Program-made: the position numbers and the translations under genes
Notes under the pieces: generated by a model
What the model saw: the letters and a program-made list of their open reading frames with translations, nothing else
The model's database searches: none
Told to the model about the DNA's origin: nothing
Part shown: in pieces, positions 1 through 10,814 of the stretch
Numbering within the stretch: the stretch's first letter is position 1
Layout of the letters: every line of letters starts with the position of its first letter
Assembly (NCBI GenBank): GCA_027596945.1
Contig: JADGJH010000035.1
Coordinates: forward strand, 1-39,311
Direction of reading: 5' to 3'
From: Physocladia obscura
Lineage: Eukaryota > Chytridiomycota > Chytridiomycetes > Chytridiales > Chytriomycetaceae
Length of the DNA stretch: 39,311 nt

Positions 1-1423
1 CTCTTTATGCTTTGTTACATGTATGATTAACCAAATACAAATCAAAATAAATTGTGTTCGAACAATAAAGAACATGACTATTTTTTCCTAGTAAATTATT
101 TTTCAGCTTTGTATTTCATAATACAGCTGTTTCTCTTAATAAAATTAGTGTTTGTAACTGGTGAAGTCAGCAGTACGAATTCTCCTGTTTCAGTTTGAGC
201 GTATGAAAAAAAAAAAATTCTCAGATGATGCTTTATTCAATGAAGTAAATCCAACCGAAAATAAAAACTCAATCCAACTCCACCGAACCCAATTTCCAAT
301 CTTTGCTCACACACCTTCGCTTGTATGTCCGCATACTGTTTAAAGACAGATAGAAAATTAGTTAACCATTGAACCAAAGTAGGAGAGTAGAAATAAAAGT
401 TTGAAGCTGATATTTAAGGTCTAAGAAATACTTTCTTTTATTTAAAATGCACTGAAAAAAAGGAAGAAAGATGAGAGTTAAATACTTGTTTCAATAGAAA
501 CAAAATAAAAAATAAAATAAACGATAAATAAGAAAAAAAAGTGATTGAAAAGCAGTTTGCATGAAAATTGTGGGCTTGAGAAAATTCTCGAAGAAAATTA
601 GATTAGAAATCAAATTTACATCAATTCCATTTGTGAAAATAAACCGGAATCTACACTAATGTTCAGCTTGAATATCATACTTTTACGGAGTAATACATGG
701 TGGTAACAGTATTGCAACAAATTGGAAAAAATTGGAAAAATATGTTTTATACCTGAGAAGCACAAAATGGGAAAAGAAAATGGAAATACTGTCAAATGCA
801 AAAAGTAAAAATAAAGTTTTAGAATTTCCTTCCAATCTCATTTTCTCTTTCAACTTTTGCTTGATTGTTATTATTTCAAATCTTCCGTCAAATTTCATGT
901 GCTTTTCTAATCGTGTCTTAATATTATGTTATTCAATATTGAATTTTGCATGTATGTACGTATGTGTGCGTGCATATGTGTTTTTGTTGATTTTGGTATC
1001 ACAACTGGGTACACCCAAAGACAACAAGTCTTGAACACAAAACTGGCAACCAAAGTACCATAGATTGTGAAGCTTTGATCAGACTCAAACGCAATTGCAA
1101 ACATAATTTCTACTGCTTTGAACAGTGAAGATTATTTATTCTCTGAAACGTAGATATGAAATTGTGCTCCCTGTTGTATACTAGCGCAACCAACATTCAC
1201 TCCTGTATATAGTTGCGACAAACTAATCATTCCGTACTACAGCTGTTGGATGAATACATTGAATTTTTTATTTTTTTTGAACAACTGAAGAATATTAAAA
1301 CTCAACATTCTAAACACAAATGCTAGATTCCACCATGTTTTGATGGTGTAATCACGAAAAACAATTTAAAATTTTTTTGGTGATTTTAATTAAATCATTC
1401 AGAAAGTGATTGCAGTAAACTCA
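1..1423. other. AT-rich stretch without a recognisable gene
   Basis: No reading frame here has coding character. The open frames are short, overlap on both strands and show no family motif. The stretch holds A/T runs and an alternating purine-pyrimidine tract (listed separately). Its last few hundred bases should contain the promoter of the esterase gene, but no distinct element was recognised. Confidence 0.6.
947..980. repeat. Perfect alternating pyrimidine-purine tract
   Basis: All 34 bases alternate pyrimidine and purine, mostly as TG, TA, CA and CG steps. Such tracts can adopt left-handed (Z) DNA in principle. It is a simple-sequence feature with no demonstrated role here. Confidence 0.6.
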
Positions 1424-2363
1424 ATGTCAGCCGACGCTACGCAATACAACCTGAATCTTGACAGGATTCTTCTTTTTGGCGACTCAATAACTCAGGTTAT
1501 CCACACTAGCATTGATGAATGATAGCCTATACAGGTGATCACTGATATTACCAACTAATGTCAGCTTTCCTTTGAGTCTGATAATTACGGCTGGGGTGCG
1601 ACTCTTGCACATGCATATACTCGAAAATTAGACGTGATTAACCGTGGCCTTGGCGGTGCGAACCCAATTTCACTGGGTATTTAAGTATTTCAACTGATGA
1701 AAAATAATAGGATACAACACGGTTTGGTGTAATCATGTCCTCCCGTCCATCCTCCATGTATTTTTTCCGACCGATACCAACGCATCATCGAAAATCAAAA
1801 TCATGACCATTTTCCTCGGCGCAAATGATTCTGCAATCCGAGACCTTAGTCCGCGCCAACATGTCTCAGTACCAGATTACAAAAAACACATACACGCAAT
1901 TCTAGACATTGTCCGCGCCGTTTCGCCCGCCACAAAAATCATCCTCATCACCCCACCACCATTAGACGAAGATACGTGGACAGCGATTAACTTGAAATAC
2001 GACTCGATCCCAGGGCGAACTGCCGAACACACCCGACTATACCGTGACGCATGTATCGTAACCGGTCAAGAAGCTCGGCAATTCCATGGATGGGGTAACG
2101 ATTTGGCGGTGATTGATACTTGGGAGCTGTTTCTTGGTCGCGAGCGAATGGAGAAAGTGTATGCTCCGGAGGATGTGCAGGATTTCTATGTCGATGGGTT
2201 ACATTTTGGACAAAAAGGCAATCAAGCACTGGCGGAGGCGATTTTAAAGACAATCAAAAATACGTGGCCAGAGTTACACCCGGACTCTATGCAAGAAAAA
2301 ATTGTTTCTTTTCATTTGATTGGTGCAAACGATAATTTGCCCAGCTTTTTGTTTCATCCGTAA
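1424..2363 (+). CDS. IAH1: GDSL/SGNH esterase, isoamyl acetate-hydrolysing (IAH1) type
   Basis: Proposed exons are 1424-1495, 1565-1655 and 1711-2363, giving 271 residues. The family hydrolyses short acyl esters such as isoamyl acetate. The SGNH blocks are visible: FGDSIT with nucleophile Ser21, the RGLGGYNTVW stretch (block II Gly), FLGANDS with Asn93 and the DGLH motif with Asp216 and His219. The second intron (GTGCGA...AATAG) was chosen because it joins NRGLGG to YNTVW, matching the family motif NRGxxGYNTxW. Keeping the alternative downstream donor would insert residues inside that motif. The start is the first ATG before the GDS block, and length is close to known IAH1 proteins. No signal peptide is seen, so the enzyme is probably intracellular. 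AATAAA lies just after the stop. Confidence 0.88.
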
Positions 2364-2622
2364 TAATAATAAAGATGAAAATTAGAAGAAAAAAAAAAAA
2401 ATCAACATGGAAAATGTAAATCCTATTGCATTTTTCCACATATTTTATCGAGAGTAGAACTCATTAATTTTGGGGTAGATTAATTTATAGCGCTCTTGTC
2501 GCAAAGAAAGTGAAACGAAAATTATAATAATTGAACACACTTTAAGTCTTGCGGAATTTTTTGGGCTTGGTCGGTTTTCATTTGCCAAGTCTAAGTCAAA
2601 AAAATTTCCATAACAAAAACAA

Positions 2623-4054
2623 ATGATTTCGTCAAACACAGCAGACAGCGACACCGACGAAACTTTTGAAGCTCTTCACGCTGATGCACTCAAATACAGG
2701 AAGGATGATGATGTTCATGTTACTGACGGTGAATACGGGATGAAAATGGGTTTTATTTCTGCCATTATATTAATAATCCCCCACATCTATCCAAAGTAAT
2801 GATCTCGCTGCACGTTGCCACAATGGAACCGTCGGCGAAATGGCTCAAATCCGAGCTCGAGAAGCGTGGCGTCAGCGTCTGGATGTGCACGACGGCGCTT
2901 CAAGCCGGCGACAACTACCGCAATGAGATTGTTGAGGCTGTAAAGTCGTCGCGTGTTGTGCTCCCGATGATCAACAAGAACTGGAGCAAGTCTGGGGAAT
3001 GCGAGGCCGAGTTCCAGCTGGCCATTCGAACAAACCTGATTTCGCATGATACCGGGGCGACGGCGCATACGATCACGGTTGATGGCGCAGATGGAAAGCC
3101 GTACCCAATTTCGGGCATTCGGAGACCCGCGTTTTTGCCGCTCAAGTTTCCGGACATTGAGTGGCGAGGTAAGCACGCGTTGGTTTTGAAGCACAGTTTA
3201 AAAGCAACAAAAAAGAAAACCCGGGCGTCGAGCAGCTGTCGTGCCTCACGAATTTTGTGGTGTGCAACGACGTCACTCTGCTCGAGGACGCAAGCGGCGC
3301 GACAAAGGCCGACATTCTCCAGCAAATCATCCACGGGCTGCGCAACCTCGGAATCAAAGTCAACCGGCTGCACGGCGACGCAGCGTTTATCCACATGGCC
3401 AAGCGAACAGTCAGCAACGTGCGCAATCCAGTGGAGCTGGCCAAGCAGGTTATTGCCGGTATCCAAGTCCAGCTGCAAAATACCCAAGACCTCTTCACGC
3501 TCGTCTCGTCGAAAGCAAGCAGCTCTTTTGCAGGCGCGAATCTACGCCCATTCGCGCTAACAGATCTGAAGAAGCGGTACCTTGGCTATTGTACCAATCT
3601 GCGTAACGGATGCGAGGTTCTGTGGTCGCTTGAATTCCACATTGATCCCGCCACCCTGCCCGCCGATGACGATCGTTTGATCATTCCTATCACGGGGAGC
3701 ATGACAGCAAGTATCATGAAAGTCACGGATGAGGCCCACACGCAGGAGTCCAAAGCTAGTCTTGCAATTTTTTCGAACCACAAAGCCAAGAGCCATTCGG
3801 CCATTGCTCAATTGAAGGGCAGATTCAACCGTGAGAGAGGACTTGCGATTTTGGATGCTTTTCAAAAACAGGATGAATATGGAATCATTCGGATCTGCAA
3901 GTATCGGATTATTCTCGAACAGGATCCAAACAATTCGGCGGAAAATGGAAAATATGCCACTGGTTTGTTTCATCCGATTCCTGATGACAAAGATCATTAT
4001 ATTCACGATGACGATGAGTGGACTGCTGTTATCAGGTTGATTGCTACTGCTTGA
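2623..4054 (+). CDS. TIR-like domain protein with an uncharacterised C-terminal region
   Basis: Proposed exons are 2623-2749, 2797-3168 and 3216-4054, giving 445 residues; both introns are 47 nt. Residues about 43-150 look like a TIR domain. A beta strand (VMISLHVA) is followed by a helix, then KRGVSVWM, AGDNYRNEIVEAVKSS, RVVLPMINKNW and SGECEAEF. Glu114 in CEAEF sits where the catalytic glutamate of NAD-cleaving TIR domains and the WCxxEL motif lie. Residues about 170-445 match no family I recognise. They contain no membrane segment. The first exon supplies an acidic N-terminus; if it is wrong, translation could start at the ATG at 2799. Whether the TIR domain is an enzyme or an adaptor cannot be told from sequence alone. 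Confidence 0.66.
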
Positions 4055-6105
4055 AAATTTCAAATTTAGAGTTATTCTGTGGATAATTTTAAAATTCTTC
4101 CTTCTTTTTCTTGTTTCCTTTTTGTTCACCCATTTACCCAGTATTCTACACCATGTGTTGAATATATTATTTTTTATATTTGAATAAAAAGCAACCATAA
4201 AAACAGTGATTTTTTTGATGTTTACACCAAAAATTTGACGAAAACTTGAAAACATAAAAATTTGGGTTTTCATGAGAAGTCAATATGAATTTTTCTAAAA
4301 TCCAAGCATATTGTGAGCGCAAGTTGAGGATTTTATTGGGCTGTTTTCAAATAGCTGCATTTTGCAAAATACACCCTATATGTCAAAATTTCAAAACTTT
4401 ACAAGTGCGGCAATCATAGTATGCAAGATCTTTCAATTAACAGCCCCTTCCTTGTAATCCAAATAGAGCTTTGCTTTGAAAACACCAAAATAAACCTTAA
4501 TAGAACTGAAAAGAAGGAAAAGAAAAAAGAAAAAGAGTTAACTACTCCAACTTTTTCAACTTCAGATTTAAATTCACAAGTTCCAAAATCCCAATTAAGA
4601 CTCTGACTGCTAAATTGGCCAACAATGCTCCAAACTGTGTGTCGTAAATATCCAACTTGGAACCTTTTTTTGCAGTTGCAGCAATCATTTGTGTTTTCTT
4701 GGTTGTCATTTCATCATACAGTTTGAAGGCTGTTCCAAAGTTGTCTCGTAATTCAGCAAGCCAAGACAGCGAGAATTTTCAAAGACGAAATTCATACCTT
4801 GTCCTAAATCTGGCTTCAGTGAGTGTGCTGCGTCACTTAAGAACACTTTTGTGAAAATTCAAAAGCGCTGAAACTTCAAAAACACTTTCTTATGATTTTT
4901 ACGATAATTTATAGAGGATACTAATTGGGCTCAAACGGTAATTCTACGACGTTTATTTCTTGTTTTTTTTTTTGTCTTTCCTTTTTCTGTTTTTAGCAGC
5001 AAAAATCAGCAATTCAACCGTATGGGTGGTATTTGGAAGAATAAAGTGTCTGTTTACATCAGTTTGAAAGCATTAAATATGAATATCTGTTTTGTGAGTG
5101 CTGAGGGATGCGCAAAAAAATTGAACAAGACGACAATGCAAAATTTTCAAAATATTCTTCAACTCTTTCAAAACAGATCTCCATTAAGCTTCCATCAAGT
5201 TTCCTACATTTCTATAGACAATCTTTCTTCTCACCGCAATCAGCTTTGCTTGTCTTCCAATATAATGTTTCCAAATTGGATATAAATACAAATACAATCA
5301 TTATGTATTTTTCACCAGCAGATACAAATGAAATGTAGCTTGCAAATTTATTCTCACACTGTAAATTTTGTTTGGCCGTCCAATATCCAGTTACAAATAC
5401 AATTTGTGTTCACAAGATTGAGAAATTTGTCAGATCCAACAGTATCTATCACTGAAAAAACACGATCCTGCACCTTGCGGAGCATTTAGATGAGTCTGGA
5501 TTCTGATATTAGATGTGGACGAATGGAGAGGTTTTCATTTATTGATCAGTGATTATTTTTGAGTTTGTTGGACTCTTGGCCAAAAGTGAGCAAAAAGACA
5601 ACACGCCTTCTGAATTCCAAACAAGATTTGGGGAGGATGAACAAAATAAAGCAGAAATGCTGTCGATTTCCTTTTATCCTCTGATTTTTTTTTCTGTTGG
5701 CTCAACAGTGCTTTTTTATATATTTTTTATATATATTGTTTTTCTTATTATAGTAGACTTGTTTAATGAAATCGATATAGGGGTCAAATTCCTTACCGGA
5801 TTACTGCTTAGACAAATTTATCTTCTTACAAAATGCATGCTCTTCCTGTTCAATATGTTTACTGATTCAATTTATTGAATTCTTTTTTCCTTCTCCTATT
5901 TCACCACAAATCTTCTTTTTTTTTTTTTTTACTTATATGGTGGAATGCTCTTTTTAGTCTGACAAAATCAAGAACTGTTTAGACAATCCGGCTCATTTAA
6001 ATTGGGCAATAAACCAGTTTGACAGTTATTGTACTTGTTAAATTGTAAAATTTTCAACAGTCATGTCTTCAGGCAAATTAAAATTTTAGTTGTGACCGAA
6101 AGGCA
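4055..6105. other. Two-kilobase gap with only weak open frames
   Basis: The start carries an AATAAA-containing 3' end for the TIR gene near 4180. Open frames at 4657-4854, 5108-5338 and 5549-5878 are short and A/T-driven. The last encodes a hydrophobic stretch rich in Phe and Ile over poly-T. None shows a domain, and no convincing splice chain joins them. They may be remnants of a decayed gene or chance frames. A first exon carrying a signal peptide for the downstream membrane protein was sought here and not found. Confidence 0.5.
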
Positions 6106-7284
6106 ATGACAACCAGAACAGAACAGACGAGTGGAACGCTGTCGCGCCAAACACCGAGCACAACAACAACAACGACAACAATAGAACTAATCATGGCAAG
6201 CACCGGTGCAGCAGGCACTGCAGAAATAATCTCCGCAGAGCCAACTCCAACAACCAGTTCCACATCAAAATCACGACATTTTGCAGATCCACCAAGGACT
6301 TCATCTTCAACCACAACTATATCTACACTGGCGGCAGTTACAATCGCAACCAGTTCATTAACTTTGCCAGAGTCCGCGGATCCAGGAGCACAAACGACTA
6401 CGTCAGTTCCGGCTCCCACACTGTCGAATCTTCCAGCTGAATCATCCGACGCCGGTTCTGCGCCAGTACACTCCTTGAATCCTTCACAATCCCCCACTTC
6501 ATCTAAGCCCGAACAACAAATTCAAACAGCATTTTCTCAAACTTCCACAACCGCTACAGCAACCGTTGAAACAAACAGCAAAATTAGCACTAGTAGCAAC
6601 ACTGCCGGAATCATCATCGTGGGGCCGCAAATCTCATCGGCTGCAGCACCAGAATCTTCGTCCGTCCAAAGCAGTGGCGGGCCTCAATTAAGTACAGCGT
6701 TTATTGTCGTTATCGTAGTGGCAATAGTTGCAGTGATTAGTGCTATTGCAGTAGTTTCGGCACGCAGAAGGAACAGCGGCGATAGCAGCAACAAAAACCG
6801 AAAACGGCATAAGCTGACGAAAAAAATTGGCGAAGACATGCGAATGTTCAGCAGTAGGAGGTTGGCAGCGCGGGCGTCGACGAATTCTGGCGAATACCTT
6901 GCGGATTCTGAGCATGAAAACGAGGAAGATGAAAGCAATGAGCAAACAACGCGTGGGAATAGTGGCTTTAGTGTGGCTGAGCAATTAATGCACGAAAAAA
7001 TTGGCGATGGAAGACAGCGGTTTGGAAGTCTCAGTGTCCATGACTTTGGCGTGTCGAATCAAGAAGTAATTTCTGATGATGACGATGGCGGCGGTGACAA
7101 TGACCACCATTCTTTCGAACTTGCGCATGAATCTCGACGGATATTGGCCCCACCGGTACAGAGGAATATTCAAGCGCCACCTGTGGCAGTTGTTGTGCGA
7201 GATAATGCGCATGTTGTAGCAATAGATACCACGCCTGAATTTTTGAATATGACGGGAAGCTGTGCACATATTTCTACTTCTTAA
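6106..7284 (+). CDS. Ser/Thr-rich single-pass membrane protein
   Basis: An uninterrupted frame of 392 residues. Residues 1-195 are dominated by Ser, Thr, Ala and Pro, including runs of Thr, as in heavily O-glycosylated fungal ectodomains. Residues 198-219 form one hydrophobic helix followed by RRR, a stop-transfer arrangement. The remaining 170 residues are charged and presumably cytoplasmic, with a basic patch (KNRKRHKLTKK), acidic stretches and an Asp-rich run near residues 325-335. The layout resembles fungal wall-stress sensors of the Mid2/Wsc type, but no WSC or other cysteine domain is present. No signal peptide is seen at the proposed start. A short upstream exon may be missing, since a TTTTAG acceptor-like site lies at 6084-6089. 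Function is unknown. Confidence 0.7.
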   Translation: MTTRTEQTSGTLSRQTPSTTTTTTTIELIMASTGAAGTAEIISAEPTPTTSSTSKSRHFADPPRTSSSTTTISTLAAVTIATSSLTLPESADPGAQTTTSVPAPTLSNLPAESSDAGSAPVHSLNPSQSPTSSKPEQQIQTAFSQTSTTATATVETNSKISTSSNTAGIIIVGPQISSAAAPESSSVQSSGGPQLSTAFIVVIVVAIVAVISAIAVVSARRRNSGDSSNKNRKRHKLTKKIGEDMRMFSSRRLAARASTNSGEYLADSEHENEEDESNEQTTRGNSGFSVAEQLMHEKIGDGRQRFGSLSVHDFGVSNQEVISDDDDGGGDNDHHSFELAHESRRILAPPVQRNIQAPPVAVVVRDNAHVVAIDTTPEFLNMTGSCAHISTS

Positions 7285-7860
7285 TTATCAGATTAGACTG
7301 AAGTCTATAGTATGTTCAATCCAAATAGAATTTGATTTTTTCCGCATTTTTATATCCCCGCGTTTTAATAAGATGTTATGGAATATGCTGTGAAGATATT
7401 CAGCTGTCAAATATGTACCAGCAAATTTGCGCGAGTATCATAAAGTATAAGTTGGAAATTTGATTATTCTGGAATTGGATTGAACAGATGAGTAATACAA
7501 TAGAGTCGTGGACTGCATTTACAAATGCAAAAATGGGAACAGGAGAAAAAAAAGAAATGAGAGTAAATGAAAAAATAGAAACCTCAACCCAAAGTCACCA
7601 ATGAAAATCGATCCTAACAGAAACACACTAGTATAAAACATTAGAGAAAGCATAAATCAAAATGAAGAAAGTAAAAAGAGCTTTAATTAGATAATTTACT
7701 ATCAATAAAATCAATAGATTTTGAGCGGCAGCTCTGATAATACCTTTCGAAAGAAATAATCTCCCTATATGTAGCTCCTGAAATGAATCAAACTTTCTTC
7801 TCTTCATAATTCAAATTTACCAAAAAGCTTTTTATTAATGCACTGCAATGAAATGGTTCT
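7285..7860. other. Convergent intergenic region
   Basis: This 576-base AT-rich stretch separates the stop codons of two convergent genes. It should hold both 3' untranslated regions. No reading frame or repeat of note was seen. Confidence 0.6.
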
Positions 7861-8940
7861 TCAAAATCCAACATATGACGGCGGAAGATCCATCACATTT
7901 CTGTTCTTGACTGGCAGCCGTTTTTCGTTGCTCCCATCAACTTTGCGATATCCAAGCCATCCTTTTAACGCTCCGTGCAATGTAACTGTTACATCGACGC
8001 TGTACGCACTAACAGCCGCAAGCATTGCAAAAAACAAGCCAACAATTACCACGACCATAACTAAAAAGACCAACACACTACCAACGAGTGGAACATGGTT
8101 ACATATGAAATGCAACATCATAAACAGTCGTGGCGCCACGTGTGTGAACACTATCGATGCTGCAATAGCGTTGTACACGGCAACAGTCTCTTTCGTGGGG
8201 CAGGCGCGTTTGAACGCCAATTCAGCTTCTTTACGATTCAAGGCAATATAAAAACCGACTAGCGCTGAAAATATGGATGTCATAAGCAACGCGTTTGAGC
8301 GGCCCGCCTTTCGCTGGAGTCTAATGACAACGAAACGCAGAAACGGGATTGCGTGCAGCAGATAATAGCAGCCGATAGATGCACCAGTCAACCAAACGGA
8401 AAACTTGTTTTGTTTTTGTTGCTGCTGCTGGTGTTTGGTATATTCTGTATCAGCTGTTTGGTGTTCCGCGAAATCGGGAGGTGGGGTTGAGACACGGTCG
8501 CCAACCCAATCGGATTTAGGTTCGTATTTTTCGTATTGGTATCTGTCATTACCGATAACATAAAGTTCTGGCCCGGGAAATGGCGCTTCGTCCAGATTGT
8601 TGTTTGGCTCAAGGGCTGGGTATTCTGATTGGTCAGAACAGGCTTGAATAAATTCGTCAACGCTCTCAGACTCCAAATCGGATGCATATTCAGACACATA
8701 TTCAGAGGTATGTTCGAACGCAAACCCGCAGCTGTCCGAATCCGAATCAGACAAGAACTCGTTCACGTTTGCCAGTTTCATCATCGTGCGCAGCGTATAG
8801 TTGTCCAAGTTCAACTGCTGTAGCTTGTTGTCCAATAATGGCACCCGTGTCGGCGCTATTTCGATTTCTTCCGATCCACGGTTCACCCCGAATCGCCCAA
8901 GTCTTCGTCGGATTATGTTTGTCAATCTGTTTTCATTCAT
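7861..8940 (-). CDS. Multi-pass membrane protein of unknown function
   Basis: A single-exon frame of 359 residues from the ATG at 8940. The N-terminal half is hydrophilic and acidic, with Ser/Asp clusters (SDSDSDS) and a short Gln run near residue 185. The C-terminal half has about four hydrophobic segments: one near GASIGCYYLLHAIPFL, one near LLMTSIFSALVGFYIAL, one near YNAIAASIVFTHVAPRLFM and a long one near VLVFLVMVVVIVGLFFAML. The C-terminus ends in DLPPSYVGF. The frame stays open 17 codons further upstream and gives a hydrophobic leader, but that part is antisense to the glutamine codons of the divergent kinase gene. I therefore prefer the internal start. No family was recognised. Confidence 0.68.
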   Translation of the reverse strand: MNENRLTNIIRRRLGRFGVNRGSEEIEIAPTRVPLLDNKLQQLNLDNYTLRTMMKLANVNEFLSDSDSDSCGFAFEHTSEYVSEYASDLESESVDEFIQACSDQSEYPALEPNNNLDEAPFPGPELYVIGNDRYQYEKYEPKSDWVGDRVSTPPPDFAEHQTADTEYTKHQQQQQKQNKFSVWLTGASIGCYYLLHAIPFLRFVVIRLQRKAGRSNALLMTSIFSALVGFYIALNRKEAELAFKRACPTKETVAVYNAIAASIVFTHVAPRLFMMLHFICNHVPLVGSVLVFLVMVVVIVGLFFAMLAAVSAYSVDVTVTLHGALKGWLGYRKVDGSNEKRLPVKNRNVMDLPPSYVGF

Positions 8941-8958
8941 TCTTTGAAACAAAACAAG
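8941..8958. promoter_or_regulatory. 18-bp divergent interval between two start codons
   Basis: The proposed minus-strand start ends at 8940 and the kinase ATG begins at 8959. The two genes therefore share almost no intergenic DNA. Promoters and 5' leaders must overlap the opposing coding regions, or one of the starts lies elsewhere. No TATA-like element fits inside the interval. Confidence 0.5.
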
Positions 8959-10814
8959 ATGCAAAACCAACAACAGCCACAGCTCCAACATTCCAACAAC
9001 ACCACCGCTGTCCGAAAACCGCAGCCAAAAGACTTTTCGTTCGGAAGAATCCTTGGTGAAGGCTCGTATGCAACAGTCGTGGCGGCCAGCGAGAAAGCAA
9101 CCGGACGCTTGTTTGCAATCAAAATCCTGGATCAGAAGTTTATAATGTAAGTCGTCATAAAAATACTGTGTTTATCTCAACTACCCCAACCAACTATTGT
9201 GTCCCAGAAAAGAGAAGAAAATTAAATACGTATTTATTGAACGTGATGCTCTTAACGCAACAAACCACCCCTTCATCGTCAAGGTATTGTCAACAAAAAC
9301 GGAAAAGCGCCGAAAGTTGTTAGTTCCAAATTTCTGAATACAACTAAACAATCTTTCCAGCTTTTTTACACTTTTCAGTCTGCAACGTCTCTGTACTTTG
9401 CAATGGAATTCGTGCCGAATGGAGATTTACTCGAACTCATGAAAACCAGAGTCTTCAGTCCTGAAGCCATCAAATTTTACACAGCAGAGATTATTGTAGC
9501 TGTCGATTACTTACATTCGTGTGGAATTCTGCATCGTGATATCAAACCAGAGGTTGTCTTTACATCGTTTATTTGCAAACATATTTATTTTCTTTTTCTT
9601 CACTGGCACAGAATATTTTGATATCAGTAGGCTATCACATCAAACTCTGCGACTTTGGCAGTGCGAAACTACCGCCAAAACCGGGCGATTCACAACATCC
9701 ACTTTCATCACCGTCTGAACAAAGCTCATCAGCCTCATTTGTTGGAACAGCCGAATACTGTCCACCAGAGCTTCTTTCCGAACGTGCTGCATCCCCAGCC
9801 TCGGATATCTGGGCTATCGCATGCATCTTTTTCTATTTACATCTTAAAAAACCGCCTTTTAAAGGCGGAAACGATTATCAAACGTTCCAAAAAATTCTGG
9901 CACTGCAATACGAGCTGCCTGAAACCTTTGACGCCGAAGGTCGGAAATTAATTGAGCGCGTTTTGTTACTGGATCCGACGGCACGTGCGAGTATTGCCGA
10001 AATCAAATTAATGGCTTATTTTGAAACTATCAAAGACTGGAATACGTTGCATTTGCAGGACGCACCTGAGTTGCCGCGAATACCAGTCGATACCAAACAT
10101 AAAGATCAATTTACTGACGATGAATTAGCCGAATGGTATGGGAAAAGCTTGAATATTGCTGAGACTGTTTCAAGAAATGCCGCAGGCAGTGGTGGTGGTA
10201 CTGGGCAGTCAATGTCAGAAGATCTTTTTGAGGATGCAGATTCAAGTGCAGATAGCTTACGTTATCCATATGAAGTTGAGGACGGTGTAGATTCGGAAAT
10301 TGAAGCGCCTGCTTATGTGCAAGAAGTTTTGGCTGTTGATCCAAAATTACAAAGAGAAGAAGCGTTGCACAATCAGCGGTCGAGTGTGTTGGCTCCGTTG
10401 TTAAAAGACAATGAGTTGGTTGTTATGGTTGGAACAGTTGCGCGACGAAAGGGGTTATTTTCAAAAAAAGTTGGATTGATGTTAACAGACCTTCCACGTG
10501 AGTGAATTTATTCTTTCTTTTTTTTCTACCAATATCAAAAAACTGATACTAAACTCGTTAATATCAGGATTATCTTTTTTTGATCCCGAAAAATTCACAC
10601 ATCAAAAGAGCATCAAATGGAGTAACTCAATCACTGTGGAATTGAAGGACAAGAAACATTTTGTCATCAAAACGCAAGCAAAATCTTACATTTTGAAGGT
10701 ACTGCTATATTTTATATTTATTTACTGGTTGCGATTCAACTAAAAAGTCATATAAAGGATTTGGAACAGAATGCTGAACGGTGGGCAACCACTATTCGAA
10801 AATTTATTTCTTAG
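8959..10814 (+). CDS. PDK1: 3-phosphoinositide-dependent protein kinase 1 (PDK1/Pkh type)
   Basis: Proposed exons are 8959-9146, 9208-9283, 9361-9552, 9612-10497, 10568-10698 and 10758-10814, giving 509 residues. The kinase phosphorylates activation loops of AGC kinases. Visible kinase motifs are GEGSYATVV (residues 33-41), Lys55 in AIKIL, HRDIKPEN (146-153), DFG (166-168) and SFVGTAEYCPPELL. Ser194 there matches the autophosphorylated activation-loop serine of animal PDK1. The last 120 residues match a PDK1-type PH domain (RKGLFSKKVGLMLTD, LSFFDPEKFTHQ, WATTIRKFIS). An acidic, Ser-rich linker joins kinase and PH domains. Splice joins were set by continuity of PEN, DPE and the PH strands. The start is the first ATG; the N-terminus is short and Gln-rich. 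Confidence 0.9.

Noticed and set aside
3142..3498. Minus-strand frames of 118-190 codons opposite the TIR gene
   Set aside because: Shadows over the more GC-rich part of the TIR gene, without motifs, whereas the plus strand has a coherent domain and splice sites.
8941..8991. Hydrophobic leader of the minus-strand membrane protein as a signal peptide
   Set aside because: It is antisense to Gln and Asn codons of the kinase start. Leu-rich peptides arise automatically there.
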